Positions 1 to 5,031 of a DNA stretch of 6,164 nucleotides are shown in pieces. The stretch covers positions 1-6,164 of the forward strand of contig CAZXWD010000146.1 of assembly GCA_964644135.1 (NCBI GenBank), in the 5' to 3' direction. How positions within the stretch are numbered: the first letter of the stretch is position 1; every line of letters begins with the position of its first letter. Made by a program: the position numbers and the translations under genes. Source of the DNA: CAZMOK01 sp964644135. Its GTDB lineage: Bacteria > Bacteroidota > Bacteroidia > Bacteroidales > JAGOPY01. Below the pieces are notes generated by a model. That model did no database searches. It was not told the origin of the DNA and saw only the letters and a program-made list of their open reading frames with translations.

Positions 1-57
1 AATATAAAAATAATCTAAATATTTATTTTTTCCAATGTTTATGTAAGTTATTGATAT

Positions 58-768
58 TTAAGACGTAACGATTTCTGAAAAATGACCCCAAAGTGGGTCC
101 CCGGGAGGTGGTGCTTCAATTATAATCTCTTTTTTACTTACCGGATGAATAAAACATACTTTCCTTGCATGCAAATGGATGGAAGCATCTTTGTTGGAAC
201 GGTCGAAACCGTATTTCAGGTCACCCTTTATCGGACACCCGATTGCTGAAAGCTGTACCCTTATCTGATGGTGCCTCCCGGTTATCAGATCTATCTCAAG
301 AAGATAATAGTTATCACTTTCCGCTAAAAGACGGTATTTCATTTCTGCCTTTTTCCTTTTTTTCCCCGGCTCAGGAAAGGCAAATGAGGTATTCCGCGCC
401 TGGTTCTTTATAAGGTAATGGATGAGAAGGCCTTCTTTCTGAGGTGGTTTGTTCTTTACAACTGCCCAGTATGTCTTCGTTATTTCATTATTCCTTATAA
501 GCTCGTTCATCCTGCTTAGTGCCTTGGAGGTGCGCGCAAACATTACCACCCCGCTTGCGGGCCTGTCGAGCCGGTGGACAACACCCAGAAACACGTTGCC
601 TGGCTTGTTATACTTTTCCTTAATGTATCTTTTGACAATATCACTGAGCGGTTCATCCCCGGTCTTGTCACCCTGTACGATATCAGAAGGCCTTTTGTTT
701 ATTGCAATAAGGTGGTTGTCTTCATAAAGCACCTCTTCCTCTTTTATATTCCTTACGATATCACCCAT
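58..768 (-). CDS. RluA-family RNA pseudouridine synthase
   Basis: Predicted to isomerise specific uridines to pseudouridine in rRNA or tRNA in the cytoplasm. Counting from the ATG, the protein has 236 residues. The family's catalytic motif HRLDRPASG is at about residues 65-73, with the nucleophilic Asp at 68. A second conserved block, TGRHHQIRVQLSAIGCPIKGD, lies at about 163-183. The opening VLYEDNHLIAINK is the usual first strand of the RluA fold. There is no N-terminal S4 RNA-binding domain, so it belongs with the short S4-less members rather than RluD/RluC proper, and the target base cannot be told. I prefer the ATG (768-766). A TTG directly upstream (771-769) would add only one residue, and neither start has a clear Shine-Dalgarno. 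It sits 51 bases downstream of panB on the same strand and is probably read from the panB promoter. No hairpin terminator is visible in bases 1-57. Confidence 0.93.
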   Translation of the reverse strand: MGDIVRNIKEEEVLYEDNHLIAINKRPSDIVQGDKTGDEPLSDIVKRYIKEKYNKPGNVFLGVVHRLDRPASGVVMFARTSKALSRMNELIRNNEITKTYWAVVKNKPPQKEGLLIHYLIKNQARNTSFAFPEPGKKRKKAEMKYRLLAESDNYYLLEIDLITGRHHQIRVQLSAIGCPIKGDLKYGFDRSNKDASIHLHARKVCFIHPVSKKEIIIEAPPPGDPLWGHFSEIVTS

Positions 769-781
769 CAAGAAACCACTT

Positions 782-820
782 TCAAATCGCTCAATCGTTC
801 AATCGCTCAATCGCTCAATC
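782..820. repeat. 8-bp tandem repeat array between panB and the pseudouridine synthase gene
   Basis: Read on the minus strand, the unit is GATTGAGC. There are four full copies (the third is GATTGAAC), followed by a degenerate GATTTGA. The array starts at the last base of the panB stop codon and ends about 13 bases before the downstream start codon, so it fills nearly the whole gap. It has no internal dyad and so should not form a hairpin. An 8-bp unit is a typical substrate for slipped-strand copy-number change. Changes here would alter intergenic spacing rather than break a reading frame. Confidence 0.85.
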
Positions 821-1635
821 TAATACTGTTCCCTGTCATTCGGGAAATCCACCGTCTTGACATCTTTGATATATGCCTTTACAGAACCCTTGATCTCTTC
901 GCTCAGATTATGGTAACGGCGTAGGAACCGGGGAGAGAACTTCTGGGTGATGCCCAGCATATCGTGCAGCACAAGTACCTGGCCGTCAACATGGGGGCCT
1001 GCGCCTATACCTATGATGGGCACTTTGATCTCGGAGGATACCTTCTGTGCCAGCCTGGCAGGTATTTTCTCAAGAATGATGCTGAAGCATCCGGCTTCTT
1101 CCAGGAGGTGGGCATCCTTCACGAGCTTGTCGGCTTCATCCTTCTCCGTAGCCCGCACCACATAGGTTCCAAATTTATGGATCGATTGGGGCGTTAGTCC
1201 CAGGTGGCCCATTACAGGTATCCCGGCTGAGAGTATCCTGTCGATCGATTCAATGATCTCTTCGCCTCCCTCAAGCTTTACGGCATTAGCCCCGGATTCC
1301 TTCATGATCTTTATCGCCGAATTAAGCGCTTCCTTCGAATTACCCTGGTAAGTGCCGAAAGGAAGATCGACAACTACCAATGCTCTTTTAACAGCACGCA
1401 TAACCGATGAAGCATGATAGATCATCTGATCGAGCGTAATGGGCAGGGTTGTGGTATAGCCCGCCATTACATTGGATGCCGAATCCCCTACCAGGATGAC
1501 CTCAACCCCTGATTCATCAAGTAATTGTGCCATGGAATAATCGTATGCCGTGAGCATGGCAATCTTCTCGTTCTTGAGCTTCAGTTCCTGCAGGACATGG
1601 GTTGTTATTTTGGTATATTTCGTTTTTTCAAACAT
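820..1635 (-). CDS. panB: 3-methyl-2-oxobutanoate hydroxymethyltransferase (ketopantoate hydroxymethyltransferase)
   Basis: Cytoplasmic enzyme that transfers the one-carbon unit of 5,10-methylenetetrahydrofolate to 2-oxoisovalerate to give ketopantoate, the first committed step of pantothenate and CoA synthesis. The 271 residues match the family's usual length. Family blocks are all present in order: LTAYDYSMA (28-36), VGDSASNVMAGYTTTLP (49-65), DLPFGTYQ (90-97), KLEGG (120-124), GHLGLTPQS (143-151) and IGIGAGPHVDGQVLVLHD (208-225). Residues expected to bind the metal are Asp51, Asp90 and Glu122; the expected catalytic Glu is Glu189 in LEKIPA. All are intact, so the enzyme should be active. 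The ATG at 1635-1633 gives the expected N-terminus, with no Shine-Dalgarno, as is common in Bacteroidota. No panC or panD is adjacent; the downstream partner is the pseudouridine synthase gene. Confidence 0.97.
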   Translation of the reverse strand: MFEKTKYTKITTHVLQELKLKNEKIAMLTAYDYSMAQLLDESGVEVILVGDSASNVMAGYTTTLPITLDQMIYHASSVMRAVKRALVVVDLPFGTYQGNSKEALNSAIKIMKESGANAVKLEGGEEIIESIDRILSAGIPVMGHLGLTPQSIHKFGTYVVRATEKDEADKLVKDAHLLEEAGCFSIILEKIPARLAQKVSSEIKVPIIGIGAGPHVDGQVLVLHDMLGITQKFSPRFLRRYHNLSEEIKGSVKAYIKDVKTVDFPNDREQY

Positions 1636-1673
1636 AATATAGGCAATCTGGTTTGAGTTATATAGTACTGATA

Positions 1674-1681
1674 CAAATGTA
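1674..1681 (-). promoter_or_regulatory. Candidate Bacteroidota-type -7 element for panB
   Basis: On the minus strand the bases read TACATTTG, a full match to the Bacteroidota primary-sigma consensus TAnnTTTG. The implied transcription start is about 1667, giving a leader of about 30 nt before the panB ATG. No good TTTG lies 19-21 bases upstream; the nearest 4-mers, around 1701-1706, are poor. The call therefore rests on one element and its position. Confidence 0.45.
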
Positions 1682-1700
1682 TAACATTTTTGAATCGGGC

Positions 1701-1731
1701 ATTGGCTTTAAGCCTTTTATCGCTATTTTTG
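1701..1731 (+). promoter_or_regulatory. Candidate Bacteroidota-type promoter for the lipoprotein gene
   Basis: TATTTTTG at 1724-1731 matches the TAnnTTTG consensus in full and continues into GCA, a common context for this element. ATTG at 1701-1704, 19 bases upstream, is a one-mismatch -33 box. The implied start is near 1738, leaving a leader of only about 10 nt before the ATG at 1749. That is too short for a normal Shine-Dalgarno, and none is seen. The spacer contains the perfect dyad GGCTT-T-AAGCC at 1704-1714. Confidence 0.6.
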
Positions 1732-1748
1732 CACCCTTAAAGTGAATT

Positions 1749-2741
1749 ATGAAAAAACTTGCTGCACTTCTGCTTCTTCTACCGCTCTTAACATTCTATT
1801 CATGCAAGGACGACATAGACCTTAACGCCGACTATGAGGATATCACTATAGTATATTGCTTGCTCGATCCTTCAACCGACACGACCTTCATGAAGATCAA
1901 CAAGGCTTTCCTGGGGGAAGGCAATGTGCTGGAAATGGCCAGGATTGAAGATTCAAGCATATATAAAACAGATCTTTCTGCTACAGTTGAGCAATATCGC
2001 AACAGCGACCTGATAAACACCTATCCGTTTGATCCCATCACGGTCACCGATAAAGAGCCCGGTGTTTTTTACAATCCCAACCAGATGTTGTATTATTCCC
2101 TGATGGACATCAACGAGGATGATATATACAGGCTCAATGTAAGGGTAAAAAACAAACAGGTTACGGCAGAAACTTCCATAATTAACTATTTTTCCATTTC
2201 ACGTCCCAGCGCCGGAGCGGCATTTGTGAGGATCAGGAATGATGAAAACATCCGCAGCGTGGAATGGAGCAGTGCCCGAAATGGCAAGCGCTACGAAGTG
2301 TATATCAGGTTCAATTTCAGGGAGCTCTTTGCCGGTTCGGCAGATACCACTGAAAGGTATATCCAGTGGGCACTCGGTACTAAAAAGTCGAACACTGCAA
2401 ACGGAGGCGATGATCTGAGCGTATCTTTTACAGGGGAGTCATTCTTCAACTGGATCGAGCAAAACCTCCCTTACGACCAGGAAAAAGAGTCGACTGTTGT
2501 TGCAAGGTTCACTCAGGACCTCGAATATATCATTGATGTTGCCGATGAAGATCTGAATACTTTCATGGAGGTCAATGAACCGTCATCAAGCGTGGTGCAG
2601 GATAAACCTGAGTTTACCAACATAGAAAACGGACTGGGTATTTTTTCCTGCCGTCTGCGGCAGGCAAGGATTAAAAAAATACATCCCGAAACGGTCACGA
2701 TCATCAAAAACCTTGAGCCCGACATGAAATTTGAGTATTAA
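1749..2741 (+). CDS. Uncharacterised Bacteroidota lipoprotein, probably surface-exposed
   Basis: A 330-residue protein with a classic type II signal peptide: MKK, a Leu-rich core (4-14) and lipobox FYSC with the acylated Cys at 19. The next residues are Lys-Asp-Asp, which resembles the K-(D/E)2 lipoprotein export signal known from Capnocytophaga and predicts display on the outer face of the outer membrane. The mature part has no further membrane segment. It is acidic and looks beta-rich, with tracts such as DITIVYCLLDP (31-41), YRLNVRVKNKQVTAETSI (127-144) and YEVYIRFNFREL (182-193). A C-terminal NIENGLGIFSCR (291-302) reads like a family motif. The overall build recalls the DUF4249-type lipoproteins of Bacteroidota, but I cannot confirm that by eye, and I assign no molecular function. 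The gene has its own candidate promoter and no SusC/SusD neighbour. A GC-rich palindrome lies inside its 3' part (2647-2664). Confidence 0.85.
   Translation: MKKLAALLLLLPLLTFYSCKDDIDLNADYEDITIVYCLLDPSTDTTFMKINKAFLGEGNVLEMARIEDSSIYKTDLSATVEQYRNSDLINTYPFDPITVTDKEPGVFYNPNQMLYYSLMDINEDDIYRLNVRVKNKQVTAETSIINYFSISRPSAGAAFVRIRNDENIRSVEWSSARNGKRYEVYIRFNFRELFAGSADTTERYIQWALGTKKSNTANGGDDLSVSFTGESFFNWIEQNLPYDQEKESTVVARFTQDLEYIIDVADEDLNTFMEVNEPSSSVVQDKPEFTNIENGLGIFSCRLRQARIKKIHPETVTIIKNLEPDMKFEY
2647..2664. repeat. GC-rich perfect inverted repeat inside the lipoprotein gene
   Basis: CCTGCCG (2647-2653) and CGGCAGG (2658-2664) are exact reverse complements around the 4-base loop TCTG. The stem follows T6 (2641-2646), and an A7 run (2673-2679) lies a little downstream. 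It codes for about residues 300-305, just after the conserved-looking NGLGIF. No T-run follows the stem on either strand, so it is not an ordinary terminator. Confidence 0.7.
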
Positions 2742-2781
2742 TGGCCTCAATGTATCTGTAAATAGCCACCTTCTTTCTTTT

Positions 2782-2811
2782 ATTTCTGACTATTTGTCAC
2801 ACTTTCTGACA
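2782..2811. repeat. Three 10-bp-phased repeats upstream of dnaK
   Basis: Three consecutive decamers read ATTTCTGACT, ATTTGTCACA and CTTTCTGACA. The block TTTCTGAC is exactly repeated at 2783-2790 and 2803-2810, 20 bases apart (two helical turns). The last two decamers also contain the inverted pair TGTCA (2795-2799) and TGACA (2807-2811), separated by 7 bases. Its place upstream of a heat-shock gene fits a regulator or sigma-factor site, but no matching regulator is identified. Confidence 0.5.
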
Positions 2812-2892
2812 TCCCTTGCAGCTAGTTCAATTCTTTTTTCTTGCTAACATAATTAACAGATATTCAAGTATTTATAAATAATTAATCTAACT

Positions 2893-2912
2893 ACCGGTCC
2901 TTATAAACCGGT
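2893..2912. repeat. ACCGGT inverted repeat in the dnaK upstream region
   Basis: Two copies of the self-palindromic hexamer ACCGGT (2893-2898 and 2907-2912) flank the 8-base AT-rich stretch CCTTATAA. The pair can form a 6-bp stem in RNA or act as a two-site DNA target. No T-run follows, so it is not an intrinsic terminator. Confidence 0.5.
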
Positions 2913-2919
2913 TAAGTCC

Positions 2920-2938
2920 AATCAAATTTCCTTTGATT
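2920..2938. repeat. 7-bp inverted repeat in the dnaK upstream region
   Basis: AATCAAA (2920-2926) and TTTGATT (2932-2938) are exact reverse complements around TTTCC. It starts 7 bases after the ACCGGT dyad, and its right arm runs into a possible -33 TTTG (2937-2940). It could be an operator or a small mRNA hairpin, depending on where dnaK transcription starts. Confidence 0.5.
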
Positions 2939-2969
2939 TGACAGATGGCATAATACTTGACCAATCTTG
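2937..2969 (+). promoter_or_regulatory. Weak candidate promoter for dnaK
   Basis: TTTG (2937-2940) is followed 21 bases later by CAATCTTG (2962-2969), which matches TAnnTTTG at four of its six fixed positions. The implied leader is about 33 nt. This is the best spaced pair I found in the region, but it is degenerate. dnaK may instead start further upstream near the phased repeats, or use an alternative sigma factor. Confidence 0.25.
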
Positions 2970-2997
2970 GCAAGAAAGAAATTAATAAATCAAGAAT

Positions 2998-3002
2998 AAG
3001 GA
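2998..3002 (+). promoter_or_regulatory. Shine-Dalgarno sequence of dnaK
   Basis: AAGGA lies 7 bases before the dnaK ATG within a purine-rich run. It is the only clear Shine-Dalgarno among the four gene starts in the window. It supports the ATG at 3010 and fits strong expression of dnaK. Confidence 0.6.
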
Positions 3003-3009
3003 AAAAGAT

Positions 3010-4938
3010 ATGGGTAAGATAATAGGAATTGACTTAGGAACAACTAACTCGTGTGTAGCAGTGATGGAAGGGAACGAGCCTGTGGTTATTCCCAACAGTG
3101 AAGGGCGAAGGACCACTCCCTCTGTTGTTGCCTTTACCGATAATAACGAAAGAAAGATTGGTGACCCCGCTAAAAGGCAGGCGATCACCAATCCCGAAAA
3201 AACTGTTTATTCGATCAAAAGGTTCATGGGTGAGACCTTTGACAGGGTGCAGACCGAAACCAATCGTGTGCCTTACAAGGTAGTGAAAGGTGACAATAAT
3301 ACACCCCGTGTCAAAATTGATGACAGAATGTACACACCCCAGGAGATTTCTGCGATGGTACTTCAGAAGATGAAGAAAACAGCAGAGGATTACCTGGGAA
3401 CAAATGTTACTGAAGCTGTTATTACCGTACCTGCTTATTTCAGTGACTCACAGCGTCAGGCTACCAAGGAAGCCGGTGAAATTGCAGGCCTGAAAGTAAG
3501 AAGGATCATAAATGAGCCCACCGCAGCCTCACTGGCATATGGCCTTGACAAGAAATCGAAAGACATTAAGATTGCAGTGTATGACCTTGGAGGAGGTACA
3601 TTTGATATTTCCATCCTCGAGTTGGGTGATGGTGTTTTTGAAGTTAAATCAACCAACGGGGACACTCATCTCGGCGGCGACGACTTCGACGAAGCCATTA
3701 TCAACTGGCTTGCAGATGAGTTCAAGAAGGACGAAGGTGTTGACCTCAAAAAGGACGCCATGGCACTCCAGAGGCTGAAAGAAGCATCTGAGAAAGCAAA
3801 GATCGAGCTTTCCAGCTCTTCTGAAACGGAGATCAACCTTCCGTATATAATGCCTGTGGATGGTGTGCCCAAGCACCTGGTCAAAAAGCTTTCAAGGTCG
3901 AAGTTCGAGCAACTTATCGATCCTTATGTACAGAAAACAATAGAACCTTGTAAGCTCGCGCTTAAAGATGCAGGCATGACTTCTTCCGATGTGGATGAGG
4001 TTATCCTGGTAGGTGGATCGACACGTATCCCCATCATCCAGCAGAAAGTAAAGGAATTTTTCGGCAAGGACCCCTCCAAAGGAGTGAACCCTGATGAGGT
4101 AGTGGCAATTGGTGCCGCTATACAGGGCGGTGTCCTCACCGGGGAAGTGAAGGATGTGCTCCTTCTCGATGTTACCCCTCTTTCTCTTGGTATTGAAACC
4201 CTTGGCGGTGTCTTTACAAAGCTGATCGAAGCTAATACTACGATACCGACCAAAAAGTCGGAGACCTTTTCAACGGCTTCCGACAATCAGCCATCTGTGG
4301 AGATCCATGTTCTTCAGGGTGAAAGGCCAATGGCAGCCCAGAATAAGAGTATCGGAAGGTTCCACCTCGATGGAATACCGCCGGCACCAAGAGGAGTGCC
4401 CCAGATCGAAGTAACATTTGATATTGACGCTAACGGCATCCTGAATGTTTCTGCTAAAGATAAAGGAACCGGCAAATCGCAGCATATCCGGATTGAAGCT
4501 TCCTCAGGTCTAAGCGAGGATGAGATCGAAAAGATGAAGAGGGAGGCTGAAGAGAATGCCGAATCTGACAAGCAGGCAAAGGAAAGGATTGATAAGCTGA
4601 ATACGGCCGATGCACTGATCTTCCAGACTGAAAAACAGTTGAAGGATTATGGTGACAAACTTCCCGATGACAAAAAGAAAGGGATTGAAACAGCCCTCAA
4701 CAGCCTGAAGGAAGCCCATAAGAAGCAGGATATCGATGCCGTCGACAAAGCCATGGAAGAACTCAACAAGGAGTGGCAGAATGCCAGCGCCGAAATGTAC
4801 CAGAATACCCAGGCAGGCGGACAGCAGCAGACCGGCGGTGCTCCGGGCGACGAAGGCGGACAGGACAAAGGAAAAGGCGGAAATGACGATGGCGAAGTGA
4901 CCGATGTAGACTTTGAAGAGGTAAAAGACGATAAATAA
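3010..4938 (+). CDS. dnaK: Molecular chaperone DnaK (Hsp70)
   Basis: ATP-driven cytoplasmic Hsp70 that binds exposed hydrophobic segments of unfolded proteins and works with DnaJ and GrpE. At 642 residues it is full length. The nucleotide-binding domain (about 1-380) shows phosphate loop DLGTTNS (8-14), Lys70, NEPTAASLAYG (168-178), DLGGGTFDIS (192-201, with Thr197 matching E. coli Thr199) and VILVGGSTRIPIIQ (331-344). The interdomain linker DVLLLDVTPLSLG is at 382-394. The beta substrate-binding domain runs to about 500 and the helical lid to about 595. A Gly/Gln/Asp-rich disordered tail follows, ending in DVDFEEVKDDK. The start has the usual MGKIIGIDLGTT N-terminus and a Shine-Dalgarno; the end has two tandem TAA stops. 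grpE and dnaJ are not adjacent, and a strong terminator follows, so the gene is probably monocistronic. No CIRCE element is present upstream, so HrcA control is unlikely. Confidence 0.99.
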   Translation: MGKIIGIDLGTTNSCVAVMEGNEPVVIPNSEGRRTTPSVVAFTDNNERKIGDPAKRQAITNPEKTVYSIKRFMGETFDRVQTETNRVPYKVVKGDNNTPRVKIDDRMYTPQEISAMVLQKMKKTAEDYLGTNVTEAVITVPAYFSDSQRQATKEAGEIAGLKVRRIINEPTAASLAYGLDKKSKDIKIAVYDLGGGTFDISILELGDGVFEVKSTNGDTHLGGDDFDEAIINWLADEFKKDEGVDLKKDAMALQRLKEASEKAKIELSSSSETEINLPYIMPVDGVPKHLVKKLSRSKFEQLIDPYVQKTIEPCKLALKDAGMTSSDVDEVILVGGSTRIPIIQQKVKEFFGKDPSKGVNPDEVVAIGAAIQGGVLTGEVKDVLLLDVTPLSLGIETLGGVFTKLIEANTTIPTKKSETFSTASDNQPSVEIHVLQGERPMAAQNKSIGRFHLDGIPPAPRGVPQIEVTFDIDANGILNVSAKDKGTGKSQHIRIEASSGLSEDEIEKMKREAEENAESDKQAKERIDKLNTADALIFQTEKQLKDYGDKLPDDKKKGIETALNSLKEAHKKQDIDAVDKAMEELNKEWQNASAEMYQNTQAGGQQQTGGAPGDEGGQDKGKGGNDDGEVTDVDFEEVKDDK

Positions 4939-4963
4939 TAACTGTTTAATATTAATATTTGTT

Positions 4964-4995
4964 AAAGGCTGACCCTAAATGGGTCAGCCTTTTTT
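4964..4995 (+). terminator. Intrinsic terminator of dnaK
   Basis: A perfect 12-bp stem (AAAGGCTGACCC, 4964-4975, with GGGTCAGCCTTT, 4981-4992) encloses the 5-base loop TAAAT. A T6 run spans 4990-4995. It begins 25 bases after the dnaK stop. The opposite strand has only three T after the stem, so it should work mainly in the dnaK direction. Confidence 0.93.
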
Positions 4996-5002
4996 ATATT
5001 TG
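4995..5002 (+). promoter_or_regulatory. Candidate -7 element for the secreted-protein gene, overlapping the dnaK terminator
   Basis: TATATTTG fully matches TAnnTTTG and begins on the last T of the terminator's T-run. The implied start is about 5009, giving a leader of about 23 nt. The bases 19-21 upstream lie inside the terminator stem and do not form a good TTTG box, so the -33 element is weak or missing. Confidence 0.5.
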
Positions 5003-5031
5003 TACTCAGCAACCCTAAAAAGCATACAATT

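Noticed and set aside
84..99. GACCC-N6-GGGTC hairpin near the 3' end of the pseudouridine synthase gene
   Set aside because: Short 5-bp stem inside coding sequence with no T-run; likely chance.
769..771. TTG as the start codon of the pseudouridine synthase
   Set aside because: It is immediately followed by an ATG, adds only one residue and has no Shine-Dalgarno to favour it.
165..924. Plus-strand open frames of 82-116 codons opposite the pseudouridine synthase gene
   Set aside because: They lie antisense to a gene with clear catalytic motifs, and their translations have no recognisable features.
947..1197. Plus-strand open frames opposite panB
   Set aside because: Antisense shadows of a gene in which every family block is intact.
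2742..2785. Possible terminator after the lipoprotein gene (TGGC ... GCCA followed by a pyrimidine-rich tract)
   Set aside because: Only a 4-bp stem with a loop of about 19 bases and no clean T-run; too weak to call.
2806..2820. Sigma-54-like sequence TGACATCCCTTGCA upstream of dnaK
   Set aside because: The -24 GG is GA here and the spacing to the GC is two bases too short for a sigma-54 promoter.
2869..2880. 12-bp palindrome TATTTATAAATA
   Set aside because: Pure A/T sequence in an AT-rich intergenic region; easily a chance occurrence.
3456..4868. Several antisense and out-of-frame open frames of 69-120 codons across dnaK
   Set aside because: They overlap a certain dnaK reading frame, show no family motif and are the usual by-product of a GC-balanced, strongly conserved gene.
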